DNA of 64,000 bases. Source: Lingula anatina. Lineage: Eukaryota > Brachiopoda > Lingulata > Lingulida > Lingulidae. The notes beneath the pieces were generated by a model. It ran no database searches. It was not told where the DNA came from and saw only the letters and a list, made by a program, of their open reading frames with translations. The stretch is from contig NW_019775408.1 in the NCBI RefSeq assembly GCF_001039355.2, positions 296,144-360,143 of the forward strand, written 5' to 3'. Of this stretch, positions 1 to 10,958 are shown in pieces; positions within the stretch are counted from its first letter, which is position 1, and every line of letters begins with the position of its first letter. The translations under genes and the position numbers were made by a program.

Positions 1-325
1 ACCTCATATTTGAAATATTCTGTTAGACATTCCAGTAGAGCTTGTAGTTATATTACACAATATCTTGCAAGCTTCATATTGACTGGATAGGCTTTTTCTT
101 CACCTACATGTTGCCTGTGTGTGTGTGTGTAGAGTCCAAAAATGCACATTCATCACTCAATTTTAGCAGACATAAATTATGATATTTTTATGAGGGAAGC
201 ATGATTCTCTTAATGTATACAGTGCAAAATATATTTTGTTTGGCTGTTTGTTTGTTTTGCTTAAGATTGATGACAGTGACATCAGTAAGTTAATTGAAAT
301 ACATCTGTTTTTTTATGTTTTGCAG

Positions 326-354
326 GTAGGAGCCGAGAGTAACAACTGAGTGTC
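326..354 (+). promoter_or_regulatory. 3' splice site and 5' UTR piece ahead of the ASB gene
   Basis: A T-rich tract ending in tgcag at 321-325 is followed by 29 untranslated bases and the ATG. This indicates a spliced leader-type or ordinary 5' UTR exon upstream. Which one cannot be seen here. Confidence 0.5.
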
Positions 355-1599
355 ATGGCAGCCCTTCAGTTTTACGACGCTGTCATAAGCGGCAACCTGC
401 GCAGCGTCATCGAGGTAGCTGCACGCCATAAATTCGACCTAAACGACTTCTTCCGAGACTTTCGTGAAAGGGACCACCAAGGAAAATGTCCCCTTCACGT
501 GGCCGCGTTGAAAGGGTACAGGGACATGGTGCGGTATTTGATTGATTCTGGATGTGACGTCAACAAGCAGACGGCAACGTTACGTCGCACGCCGCTTCAT
601 TTTGCCGTCAATGGCCGCCGGATGGATTGCTTTCGCGCACTCATAGCAGCTAACGCAGAATTAAATTTGGTGGATACTTTTGGGTATCCGGCCCTCCATT
701 ATGCGGCAGAGCACGGGCTCACGGATATGCTTGACATTCTCATCTCGAAGGGTGCCGAGATAGATATTCAAGACATTACCATGAAAACGGCCCTTATGAA
801 GGCCGTGCGTAGCCTGAAGACCCAGAGCGTGAAGAAATTGCTAAAGGCTGCATGTAAAGTAAACGTGCAGAACCAACATGGCGACACCGCCCTTCACTTT
901 GCCTCCCGAATGGGTGCGTGCGAGATGATCCGACTGCTCATCGAAAGCGGTGCCGAGCCCAACGTCGAAAATAACTGGGGACAGACGCCGCTGATGGAGG
1001 CGGTGAATTACAACCGGAGCGAAGCCGTCAAAAGACTCGTGGACCTCGGATGTGACGTGAACACCAGGAATCAGAGCAAGGGAGAAATCGCTTTACACGC
1101 TGCAATGAGAAAGAACCACACGGCCATAGTGAGAATTCTCTTGGAAGCAGGATCCAGGGCTGACATCTTAAATCATCAAGGCGTATCTCCAGCCTTTGAA
1201 ATCGCGGCTCACAATTACGTCGACACCCTTAAAGTTCTCATTAAGCTTAACTATGACTTAGACACCCCAGGACGTACGTCTGGCCCTGCTGGTCCGCTTC
1301 AGGTGACAGAGACGCTGTACCAAATCGCCAGCAGGGCCGGCCATCTTGAAATTTGCGGCCTTCTTGCTCAATACAACTGCGATTCCTTTTGGATACGAGA
1401 CGGAAATGTGGCGCATGAACAGTACACTTCCGTTACAAAACCGATGTCCTGGCTAAACGTCAGTGGTCCGTTGCAATCCTGTTGCAGAAAATCTATCAGA
1501 AAGGTTCTTGGAAGAAACATTTTCACGAGTGTCAAAGAGTTGCCTCTTCCAAAATCCATACAGGACTTTGTATGTGCCGGAGAATTGTGTCTTGATTAG
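355..1599 (+). CDS. Ankyrin repeat and SOCS box (ASB-type) protein, single coding exon
   Basis: A 414-residue protein in one coding exon. Residues about 44-350 form eight or nine ankyrin repeats, with repeated TPLH/TALH cores and LL-x-x-G endings. Residues 372-414 look like a SOCS box: a BC-box-like stretch (PLQSCCRKSIRKVL) followed by LPLP, the Cul5-box signature. In the ASB family this box recruits Elongin B/C and Cullin-5, and the ankyrin stack binds the substrate to be ubiquitinated; the substrate here cannot be told. The ATG at 355 lies 30 bases after a good 3' splice site (tttgcag at 319-325), so a 5' untranslated exon probably lies upstream, possibly outside the window. Introns do not interrupt the coding part, unlike the second ASB gene at 37.6-41.5 kb. 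Confidence is high for the family and moderate for a complete 5' end. Confidence 0.9.
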   Translation: MAALQFYDAVISGNLRSVIEVAARHKFDLNDFFRDFRERDHQGKCPLHVAALKGYRDMVRYLIDSGCDVNKQTATLRRTPLHFAVNGRRMDCFRALIAANAELNLVDTFGYPALHYAAEHGLTDMLDILISKGAEIDIQDITMKTALMKAVRSLKTQSVKKLLKAACKVNVQNQHGDTALHFASRMGACEMIRLLIESGAEPNVENNWGQTPLMEAVNYNRSEAVKRLVDLGCDVNTRNQSKGEIALHAAMRKNHTAIVRILLEAGSRADILNHQGVSPAFEIAAHNYVDTLKVLIKLNYDLDTPGRTSGPAGPLQVTETLYQIASRAGHLEICGLLAQYNCDSFWIRDGNVAHEQYTSVTKPMSWLNVSGPLQSCCRKSIRKVLGRNIFTSVKELPLPKSIQDFVCAGELCLD

Positions 1600-1776
1600 A
1601 GACTGTCTCAGCTATTGTACTACTCGGTAATCAGGATGTCTTTTTTATTTGATGCTGTATATGTGGGACGCTGGATAAGGGGGTTTGAGCAATAATCTCA
1701 TCACAGTGTTACAAACTCTACTCGCTTCCGAGCATTCGTTATTTCAATTTTTGACCATAGTTAATCTTATTCTTCA
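1600..1776. other. 3' flank of the ASB gene
   Basis: Likely 3' UTR and spacer. I see no coding exon. Confidence 0.4.
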
Positions 1777-2139
1777 ATTATTATTATTATTATGTGATGA
1801 TTCTTGTAACTTTTGGCAATTACTAAGATGCCGGAGTCATACCATGACTCTGAGGCGATTTTAGTGTTCATGAGATGGATAGCGTCTTTCTGATAATATG
1901 CGCACTACCAAGCAAGACTATTTTCTGCAGCTCTCGGACAGTTGGGCTTCCTGGTATTTGCTGAACCTGCCTATCCAGTCCTTTCTTGATAAGGCCCAGT
2001 GCTCCAACTACAACAGGTACTGTCGTTGTCTTCATACCCCACATTCTAGACACCTCAATTTCCAGATCTTTATATTTAGAGAGCTTCTCTACTTCCTTGA
2101 TGGATACGTTTCGTTCAGATGGGACTGTCATGTCTGTCA

Positions 2140-2140
<1 letters not shown>
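1777..2140 (-). mobile_element. 3' end of a non-LTR retrotransposon (LINE), truncated
   Basis: On the minus strand, 2140 to 1868 encodes the conserved tail found after the reverse transcriptase of many invertebrate LINEs: VPSERN, EKLSKYKDLEIEV, and VPVVVGALG followed by K-x-L-x-x-Y/Q, LQK, LLGSAHIIRK. The frame ends in a stop at 1868. An (AAT)n run at 1777-1792 lies beyond it and looks like the element's simple-repeat 3' tail. Upstream the frame runs into a long (AAT)n microsatellite at 2141-2179, so the element is 5' truncated or broken there. No reverse transcriptase motifs remain. The LINE clade is not assigned. Confidence 0.7.

Positions 2141-2179
<39 letters not shown>
2141..2179. repeat. 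(ATT)n microsatellite
   Basis: Thirteen uninterrupted ATT units beside the LINE fragment. It creates false long reading frames of Ile, Leu or Asn runs. Confidence 0.95.
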
Positions 2180-2643
2180 GACAAAATAAGCAGTGGGTTC
2201 TGTCATTTGATAACCATCGGTATGATTTTTAAAGATCCATACAAACCACATCAAGGAGGATTTGGGAGATGCCCAATCTTTGTTTTTTATTAACCCCCTT
2301 TCCCTGCACACGAATCTGCCAATGAACATGATCGATCCTTAAAAATGCATAATCAGGATCGAATTATTTAAAATTAACTATAGTCAGCTGATTGACTGAA
2401 AACAAGAACTGCCTTCCATTTGGACTACCTCGGAACTTTACGGAAACGGCCGAGCATGTCTTGATTGGACGGAATTCCTCAGTCTTGGCTCGGTATAACT
2501 ATTTCACTAATATCTGTATAGATCGTGCATTTTTCGTTGGTATTGTACATTACCTCTAAATCTGTACCATCTTACAATGTATACTGACACAGCTGTACGA
2601 GTATCGGCACGGGATGTTATTTTTTATACATTTGATTTTGTAC

Positions 2644-2679
<36 letters not shown>

Positions 2680-3996
2680 CATTTGAACAGGTCACTTTTA
2701 AGCAGGAGAAAAAGGAAGGGGACGGGACAGCCTCCTTAGTGAACTTTTTAAAAAGAAGATGGAGGGATAGAGGATTATTTTGTCATTGTAAAATTCTGTC
2801 TAATTCAAAACCGATCATTTTTTTTTTTTTTTTTTTTTGATAACAATTTTTAATTTAAGTCGTGACGTGTTCAGGTAGGATTTAAGTATTTTTGCTTATT
2901 GTCTGTTTTGATGACCCTTGAAAACGGGTTTTGTGCGTTAGAAAAGTACATGTACTTGTCGTGGAATTCACGTATCAGCTGGCAATGATACGAATTTAAG
3001 TATATGGTTACTAGTATCTAGTAAGAAAAAGCACCAGAGAGACAGGCAGATATTATATACAATAAGGTTATAAAACCGACCAAAACCTAGCTGTATCAGT
3101 GTCTATCATAAGACCCTACTTAGAAAATGGACTAGCGTCCGTTTCTTAAATACCAAAATGCCAACAAATGGTGCTAAGACTGACCAAAGTTAATTTTGCA
3201 ACTTGAAGAACAGGTACATGGGAGATTTGCTAAAATGAAAACAGACCATGCTGCCTTTTGGTATGGTTATATTTTACTATGTAAAATATATTTCTTAAAA
3301 TTGTTATGCGAAATAAAAATTTGCACTAGCTAACAAGATGGTTTGATATACTGTTTCAGAAAATTATATACATTATCTTAAAAACATGCCCTTTAAATAG
3401 AATATTGGAAATACATGTACCTAAGGTACAAAGCCTGCTGCAATGTATAAATTTACTACCGTAAATCAACATTAAAACAGTTTATAAAACAATTCATCGT
3501 GCCTTTATACACAAAATGAATTGTATCCTTATTTACAGAATACACAGCGGTCTTGGAGTAAAAATAATTTATGTTGATGAGGCTCATTCACTGCAATTAT
3601 TACGTAATTGATACGAGAGCCATCTACTGGGGATTTATCACGGTCTAATATCTGCCGCATGCATCAAAGATGATGGTGACGTTCCCATAAAACCGGTTAC
3701 AAATACAAGTTGCCTTAATTACAGTTCAATCTGTTAGTCAACGGTAGTCAGTAAATTGTGTAGAAATATGTTAGACCAGGTATTATTTAACATTAGACTA
3801 AAACACTAAATCTACTTAAAACTGTATTTTAATACATTTAAAATTATATTTTACTTTAAAAACATTCCATCGGCACAAACAAGAAGCACCTTGCGCTTTT
3901 ATATGACGTTTTTATGAGTTACCAAGCGTATTACAGCCGTCCGTGCATGGATTAATTTAGTCGATGACTGGGTCTTTGCACCACGCACTGCAGGTG
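2180..3996. other. Intergenic, low complexity
   Basis: It holds a (TTA)n run at about 2646-2680 and a T homopolymer at 2818-2838. No exon with splice signals or family motifs was found. Confidence 0.5.
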
Positions 3997-5760
3997 CTAC
4001 TGCATCTTATTAAGCTTCTTTTGAATGGCCATCAAACGTGCCAATAATTTAGGATTTTTTATTTTTGAAATGTCCACTTTGATCTGACTGATGGTAGGGT
4101 TTGTCTTGCCAGAGGCAGCTTTACCCTTGCCTCCTTTAGTATTGGGAGTTTGAAGAACCACAGTTTTAGCTGGCGCATTGTTTTCCTTCTCTCCCTTGGA
4201 GTTGGAAATTGGTTTCACAGAATTTTTAGGTTGTATGGTAATTTCCTTTCCCATTTTCAAGTTAGACGGTGCTGGAATTAAATTCTTAGTTTGGGGCATG
4301 GATTTCTTGCCAACCTCTGTGAGAGGCACCTTTTGCGTTTGTTTCCTTGAGTTAGCAGGCGGCAGTACACCCTTTTCTTCTTTCATGTGATACTCTTTGA
4401 TCGATTCTTTTGCCACGAGCGGGATACTTCCCTTTTCCCCTTTACTATTCTGTGCTCCTTTAGCATTTGCAACTACTTTTCCTTTAATTAATTTGACGTT
4501 AACGTTGCCTTTAAGTGGCTGACCAATTTCATGCGACTTTAAACCCGACTTTGCAGAGGTTGATATCACTGGCTTCTTGGCGACATTCTGTGCCCCTTTA
4601 CCATTTTGAATTGCTTGACCCTTGATCAATTTGACATTGGCGTTGCCTTTGAGTGGTTTACCGATAACTCTTGAATTTAAACCCGACTTTGTAGAGGTTG
4701 ATATCGCGGACTTCTGGGCGACATTCTGTGCTCCTTTAATATTCGCAACTGGTTGACCCCTAATCAATTTAACATTGACGTTGCCTTTGAGTGGTCCACC
4801 GATAACTCTTGGTTTTAAAGCCAACCTTGCAGGAGTCGAAATCACTGGTTTCTGGGCGACATTCTGTGCTCCTTTGGTTTTTGCAAATGCCTGTCCTAAC
4901 GTTTTCGAAGTTGGTGCCACAACGAAACTTTGCTTTTGTTGAATATTCTTTTTCGGTGTACCTGTGGTGACACCTATGCGTGGGTTAGCAACAATCGCGC
5001 CAACTGATTTATTCGGAATAATTGGCACAGGAGATGTTACCTTCGACATTTTGACTTTTTGCACACTTGCAGTAACCTTCATTCTCTGAATCTGTAATTT
5101 CGGTGCTGCAGGCTTAACTGTGCTAGAAACCGCGGGCTTCTGCCCACTCTTCAAATTACCCATATATGGCGCCAATGTCAGACGTCCCTTCTTCTTCTTA
5201 TCTGCTAACAAACGAGCCGCCAACTTCGGGTTTATGCGGACTCTATTGGTGGATAGTTTTTTGGGAATCTCATGCTTGCTGGATTTAGTGGGCTGTGCGA
5301 TTTTGGGGGGAGGGAGGCCTACTTTTTTGTTTTGCGCCGGAGCTCGCGGAGGAAGTGGTGGTCTTTGTTTACCTTTTTTCTGATGGAATAACGAAGTGTC
5401 GTGAATATGGTTTGATCCTACCTTAGGTATGGGAGCAAAGTTTATCTTCGGGGATTTGATCACGTAATTCGGGTGAGGTCCCATATTCTCTCCAGATGGT
5501 GATTTGGATCGCTTCGGAAGAACAGGTTTTTTTAGAACAAGCTTTTGGTACAGGTAGCTGTCCTCGGCTTTCGTGTTTGTTTTTGCACTGTTCCAAAGCG
5601 GCAACTTCACTTTTCCATCGTATTGCGAACCTAGTGGGTCAAATTCATCGTGGAATATCAAAATGGAGAAGCCTATCACCATGGAGACCGCTGCCAAGAG
5701 GATGATCAGTTTTCTGGGATTTCGAAAGCAGCATTTCAGCAACATTATCATATGTTCCAT
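3997..5760 (-). CDS. Lysine-rich single-pass (type II) membrane protein with 46-residue tandem repeats; function unknown
   Basis: A 587-residue protein in one exon, read from the ATG at 5760. An in-frame upstream ATG at 5796 would add 12 residues, but gactgtag just before 5760 could be a 3' splice site, so I prefer 5760. Residues about 18-36 form one hydrophobic segment preceded by basic residues, the pattern of a type II (N-in) signal anchor. The rest is Lys/Pro/Ser/Asn-rich, with little hydrophobic core and PPLPP-like proline patches. Three tandem copies of a 46-residue unit (starting GAQNVAQK and containing PLKGNVNVKLIKG) are encoded at about 4460-4873 with an exact 138-base period. It looks like a Golgi-enzyme stem without a catalytic domain, and no glycosyltransferase or sulfotransferase motif is present. 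A short motif (NPKLxARLxA) occurs after the membrane segment and again near the C-terminus. Family not recognised. Confidence 0.75.
   Translation of the reverse strand: MEHMIMLLKCCFRNPRKLIILLAAVSMVIGFSILIFHDEFDPLGSQYDGKVKLPLWNSAKTNTKAEDSYLYQKLVLKKPVLPKRSKSPSGENMGPHPNYVIKSPKINFAPIPKVGSNHIHDTSLFHQKKGKQRPPLPPRAPAQNKKVGLPPPKIAQPTKSSKHEIPKKLSTNRVRINPKLAARLLADKKKKGRLTLAPYMGNLKSGQKPAVSSTVKPAAPKLQIQRMKVTASVQKVKMSKVTSPVPIIPNKSVGAIVANPRIGVTTGTPKKNIQQKQSFVVAPTSKTLGQAFAKTKGAQNVAQKPVISTPARLALKPRVIGGPLKGNVNVKLIRGQPVANIKGAQNVAQKSAISTSTKSGLNSRVIGKPLKGNANVKLIKGQAIQNGKGAQNVAKKPVISTSAKSGLKSHEIGQPLKGNVNVKLIKGKVVANAKGAQNSKGEKGSIPLVAKESIKEYHMKEEKGVLPPANSRKQTQKVPLTEVGKKSMPQTKNLIPAPSNLKMGKEITIQPKNSVKPISNSKGEKENNAPAKTVVLQTPNTKGGKGKAASGKTNPTISQIKVDISKIKNPKLLARLMAIQKKLNKMQ
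4460..4873 (-). repeat. Coding minisatellite, 3 x 138 bp
   Basis: Three head-to-tail units within the lysine-rich gene. The marker string gcgacattctgtg recurs at about 4580, 4718 and 4856, exactly 138 bases apart. The period is divisible by three and all copies stay in frame. Confidence 0.9.
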
Positions 5761-5796
5761 TGTTCTTCTACAGTCGATTAAAATAGTGACTATCAC

Positions 5797-8700
5797 GTTG
5801 CCTGTCGATAGATTCCTGTTGGTGTCAGAATAGCATTTGCTCCAATAGGGGAATTTTTCTCAATTTCAGATGCGCAGCTTCATTCGTTGGTTATAAACGA
5901 GTTTTCTTGCACTAAAGGTCTCTTTTCTACGTGATATATTTAAACTGTGAAATGAATCATGTGCTCCGACATATGTTCGATAAATCCTTCGTGGGAATTT
6001 CACTTATTTAAAAGTGAAAAAAAATTGTCATAGTTTTCAACGTCCTGTTATTTTCACCCCCTTCGCTGTCTTTTTCTTTAGTTCATAGTGTAAAAAGTCT
6101 AGTAAACCTGGAAGAAGCAGCTATGTCACCTGTAAGATATCTTACCAACCAACAGCTGTGGTGTTTATGTGTCGTGATACAACGTTTTTATCTAGGTTGA
6201 ATATTTATATGAAAATAGCAGTCCACATCGCATTATTGAGAACAGAGAACTCTTTCAACACGGATAAGACGCAGTTTGCGTGCGTGTACCAATAGACCCG
6301 TTTGAAGTTGACAATTTTGGATGGCGTGTACGGAAACATAGGTTGCTGTTTGTGCATAGAGTGCATTGGATTTGGTTTATTTAAATGAACCTTGTATGCT
6401 TTTAAATATTGCATGTGTCTTATTGCATGTAAGATGCACTTATATGTATAATGCAATGGGGATTTATTACCGCTTAATTATGCTTCATTGTAGTTTAGAT
6501 AATATTATACTGGGTACAGTCATTTGGCTGGTAGATTATTTTGAAAGTATGCATCATAACAATCGTCGTTACTGTGTGCATCTCTTACATTTATTCTTTT
6601 ACTGGCTTACCGGTTAACGTGAAAACAGTAGCTTAAATGTATGACGGCACTTTGTTTAAAACATAAGTTAATATTTTCTTCTCTCATACTCTCAACTGAA
6701 AACGGCAATCAATCTGTGGACCACAGCGAGAGACACTGCTAACACTGTTTCTTATATTATATGCTTACCAACACACGTACAGAATATGCTCTTTTAAGAA
6801 TTTAAATTTAAAAATTTAATAAATTTAATAAATTTAAAAATCCCATAATGATATCAAGGAATTATATCCTATCTAAATTGTTTGATCATAGGCAGTGCAT
6901 TATGACAATTGCAGCCATTAAAATTTAGCTATCAACTGCCTTACAAATTACTCTGACCTCAAATTTTTAGACTTTACAAACTTTTAATTAATTAATTAAT
7001 TTATTTATTTATTTATTTATTTATTTATTATTATTATTATTTTTGAGAAGCTCAACGTTCATAACTTGTAACACTTATCTATTTTGGAGTTTAGAAATGA
7101 TCTCCGTGGCATAAAATAAAGACATTAGCCGCCAAGAGCTTTAAACCCCCCCTCCCCAACTCTCACCCTCTCTCAAAAGGACTTCCCGGTATATTTTGAA
7201 TCCACATTGGTACAGCAACGTGAATACATCTGAATCTACACGTAGCCTATTTTGGTAGTTGGTCGTTTAAGAACTATTTTCACTTTTTTCACTTTTTTCA
7301 ATCTTATCCTCTGTATTTGCCATTATCAGTTAGATCTAAGAACTTTGCTATATATACACTGCTGTAGCCGAATTTTACCGACAATCGACACTGGTCAAGA
7401 TTACAAGTCATCTGCTGCTTATAGCAAGAAATCTTTGATCACGCCATTCTGCGTGTATGTCAAGCTTTGGAGTTTTAGTATGTGTCTGTAAACAGGAAAC
7501 GTCGATGAAAATAATTATTTAAATCTACAAAAAAGTTTGACAGTAATAAAGACATATTATAAAGGCATATATGAACACATAGCAATGTTCATCTTTTATC
7601 ATGCAAATGACTCCAGCCCTGCTGAGATGTTACAGCACACATCAGCCGTTGTCTGATATACGCTTCTTGTTTTGAATTGTGTTACATAATATAATTCTGC
7701 TGATGGGTATAGTAATAAAGTCGTTCTATAAATCAAACCAAATGTCTCTCCGATGTAAAACCCTTAAGCTTACATAACTTTGTGATAATGCTCGGCGCCA
7801 GCTTTTTTGGCACAAGGCACTTCACATCTATAAATATTGTGGGGACATGGCACAATTTCATTTGCATTCCTGTGTCGGTGCATTTGTGTTATTTAATCTT
7901 TTGTAAAGCAACCATTTTCTCGCGGAGAAAAGTAACAGCTACAGCATATCTAAGGGGTAAAACTCAAGTTGATTGTTCTCAAAAGCATCGTCCGCAGTGA
8001 GGTAAGTAGTGACAAAGTCCTTAAATTTGAACTTTGGGCATGCTTAAGGCGCCTCTGTAGAAACAGATTATATATTTTGAAGGGTACATGTATCAGGACA
8101 ATTCGTCTCTCTCCCCCGAATATTTACCCCCGGACAATAAATCCCGTCCTAGACAATAACCCCACCCCGGACAATTCCCCCAAGACAGCCCCTCCCCTGT
8201 TGTTCAGAAAACCAATCATCATCAAACGAAAACGATATTAATCTGGACTTCTTAACTTCATGAGATTATTAAACCACTCGAAGAATGATATGTATAAATT
8301 ATGTCCATTAAGTGAAATGAATTGTCGACAAACAAATATTTACCACCTGCATTTTTATGTAGTGGTTTACGATGGTCTTCTAGTTATTCGCCTAAAAACT
8401 AATTTATCGAGCCCTACCTAAAATACCTTTGTTAGTTTTACTTTTAGAAAAGAAATATATAAGATTTCAGCAAGGCATGACGGCAATATCTTTAAAATAT
8501 AACTTCAGACATTTTTTTAGTACATGTACTATTAACCTGAATTATAAAAGTACACTTAAGAGTTTACAGGCCACGAAGTAATTAGGGTGGTAGAGCTCAC
8601 AATAAAAAAAGCATAGATAAAGAACAAAAGCATTTTCCCGGTTGTAGCGCCTTTTCGCCGTGGGCGGTAACTACCTGTTATAGAATGTTTGGGAAATGTC

Positions 8701-9489
8701 TGCCATAAAACGGTTCCGTGAACAGTTTTGCTTGCATGTTATGGAAGATCTGAAAAGCATTTTACTATAGTCGTTAACGGTATTCCGAAGGGCAAATACC
8801 AAATTTTACAGCGATGATAGGGACTGAGAATGTTTTCTGTGAAAATCATTGAAGGATATCCAGCAAGCAGTAAACATATGAGAAAAACTGATATAAAGTG
8901 TGTTATTTAATACGGTCGTCAACGGCTGCTGTGATTATAAGACCAAATCATGACAGATTATTCAGTTCCTATATGTCGCTAACCATAATAATAACAACCC
9001 ATATGAAAGTACGGTTTGTGAAAAGAAGTGGTAAAAGTTTTTAACAATGAATTTTGCAGAAAATTTAATTTGACCTTAAAATAATTTTTTCCCTTGAATT
9101 TTCATCAATTTACTCTTAATCACCAAATTCATGTCTTTTCGAAAACTGTTGAGAAAATGACAGACGCTTCTGACATCAAAATGTCTCTTATTATCTTTAG
9201 GAGTGAAATTCACGACCCCTTCCCCGCTCCATAACGTGACCCATATATTAACAACTATGGACTTAAAAGTGGATGTGCAGGACGTGATTTTGTCCCTATT
9301 GTGACCATGTCTGCAGCTTTGGGGACGAGAAGTTGGGGACGGGGATGAGAGGTTGTGCTTAACGCTGCTCATATTCAATATATCAAAATTTAACCTCAAT
9401 TCACTTTTTATCCTTAAGCAATACCAATATCAGAAAGACTGAAGTCAACAAATTTTTTTATAAAATTGATTAACATATTTTTCCCACAG
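5797..9489. other. Intergenic region
   Basis: AT-rich. It includes a (TTTA)n tract at about 6995-7030 and an irregular cytosine-rich stretch at 8107-8200 with repeated GGACAAT-like words. No supported exon. The 107-codon frame at 9076-9399 (-) has no motif or paralog here. Confidence 0.5.
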
Positions 9490-9580
9490 AACACGGCGTA
9501 GGTTCTTCAACCATCCTGCATTCTTCGAGAGCTGTATCAGGAAAACTGATTGTTCTGCTGTGCCTGCCCTTTGACCAACA

Positions 9581-10958
9581 ATGGATGTTCAGTTTGTTGA
9601 TATAAATAGATTCGTCATCGCACGTATGTGTCTTGTAGGGCTATGCGTAATCCTTCTATGCTACCAAAATTTTACACTACAAAGTATAGGCCAAGTTACG
9701 CTGATGCCCAAATACACAAGAGGAAATATGAAGGATCTCGGCTCATTCAAAGGAGTTGAATACCACCCAAAGGTAAGGTGTACTTACACACACATTCTAC
9801 ATGAATTTTTCCCTTTAACTTCTTCTTCTTTTAATACTATTCTAATACTGCTTCTTCGCCTGATAATTTGTAAATAAGCAATATCCGTCTCAGGTTCTAA
9901 TTAGTCCGGACTTCACTGCACGGTTGCATGGCATTCTCTCTCTCTCTCTCTCTCTCTCATTCCAATTACCGACACTGAAGCATGCAGACTATCGCTGGTT
10001 CTTATTGTTCCCGATTTAACTGCACTGCCTCTCTCACTCTCTCTTTCTCACATTCCAATTGCCGGCATTGCAGCATGCAGTCTGGGCTAATGTCCCTGAA
10101 AGTTGGAAAGATGAAATGGCAACCAGACGAAATCAGCTAGAGAGAGCGTGCGCAGCTTCGAAAGATCCATTCATACATGTAAACCAAACTATTACTCGGA
10201 ACATGACTCTTCGAAATATATTCGTTGATGACCGTCACCGGCTCCTCCTCTGTGCCATTCCAAAAGTTGGTTGCATCAACTTTTATCGACTATTGAGCGC
10301 TTTGACTGCAAATCTTGATGCTGACAAATATGCAACTATTGACGGTCAAATTGTATACTTGGGTTACAGACCAAGATTACGTAGTCTAGACACTTTCTCT
10401 GATTTCGGAATAAAGTTTCGACTCAAATATTATCTCAAGTTCGTACCAGTACGTCATCCATTAGAACGATTGGTTTCGGCATACCGAGATAAAATAGAAG
10501 GAGGTAATAAATATTACACAAAACTCCTCGCCAGAGAGATTTCCCGTTACGAAAAGAACGTCACGAACGAAGTGAGACGAACAGGTAACTGGTCCTTTGC
10601 TGCTTTTGTGAAATACTTGGCGAATTTCAGACACGAACCACATCACCAGATCGATATTCATTTTAAAGCCTTTCATGAGATTTGTTTCCCGTGTTCTGTT
10701 CGTTATGACGTCATCGCCCGTCACGAGACCGTGGGTCGTGACGTCAGCATGGTACTTAAGATGATTCGTGCCAAGTCTGGGCTTCAGTATCCAACCAACG
10801 ATAGGAAACCAACACACTCCGAAAACGTTTGGCTGGATTATTTCAGACTGATTTCCAAGGCTGACGTGGCTAAACTATGGTACAACTACTATGGAGCCGA
10901 TGGCCGACTGTTCAATTACAATCTTACAGATGATATTGGACATGACAATGAAGAATAA
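9581..10958 (+). CDS. Carbohydrate sulfotransferase (CHST8-14 / HNK-1ST type, Sulfotransfer_2 fold)
   Basis: Two coding exons, 9581-9772 and 10074-10958 (phase 0), give a protein of about 358 residues, a normal length for the family. Residues about 12-28 are a signal anchor, making a type II Golgi protein. The 5'-phosphosulfate (PAPS) loop is seen as LLLCAIPKVGCINFYRLL and the 3'-phosphate motif as VRHPLERLVSAYRDK, both near-canonical for carbohydrate sulfotransferases. Several N-glycosylation sequons (NQT, NMT, NVT) fit a luminal domain. These enzymes move sulfate from PAPS to GalNAc or to terminal glucuronic acid on glycans; the acceptor cannot be told from sequence. Splicing: donor aag/gtaagg at 9772 and acceptor gcattgcag/CAT at 10073. 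An upstream 3' splice site at 9489 (tttcccacag) suggests a 5' UTR exon starting at 9490. Confidence 0.88.
9893..10087 (+). repeat. Tandem duplication of the sulfotransferase 3' splice-site region
   Basis: Two diverged copies of about 90-105 bases (9893-9996 and 9997-10087). Each has ggttct-TATT, a CT-rich tract, cattccaatt-ccg, and AAG/CAG followed by CATGCAG. The second copy supplies the acceptor used to keep the sulfotransferase frame. The first copy would run into a stop within 13 codons. Confidence 0.75.

Noticed and set aside
1898-2293. Plus-strand frames with Ile or Leu runs
   Set aside because: They are products of the ATT microsatellite and the antisense of the LINE tail.
3997-5760. 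Glycosyltransferase or sulfotransferase identity for the lysine-rich protein
   Set aside because: The signal anchor fits, but there are no DxD, PAPS-binding or other catalytic motifs in the whole frame.
9076-9399. 107-codon minus-strand frame upstream of the sulfotransferase
   Set aside because: No paralog, splice context or recognisable domain. It could be a repeat fragment, but I cannot support it.
10461-10817. 118-codon minus-strand frame
   Set aside because: It is antisense to the sulfotransferase catalytic exon and has no motif.
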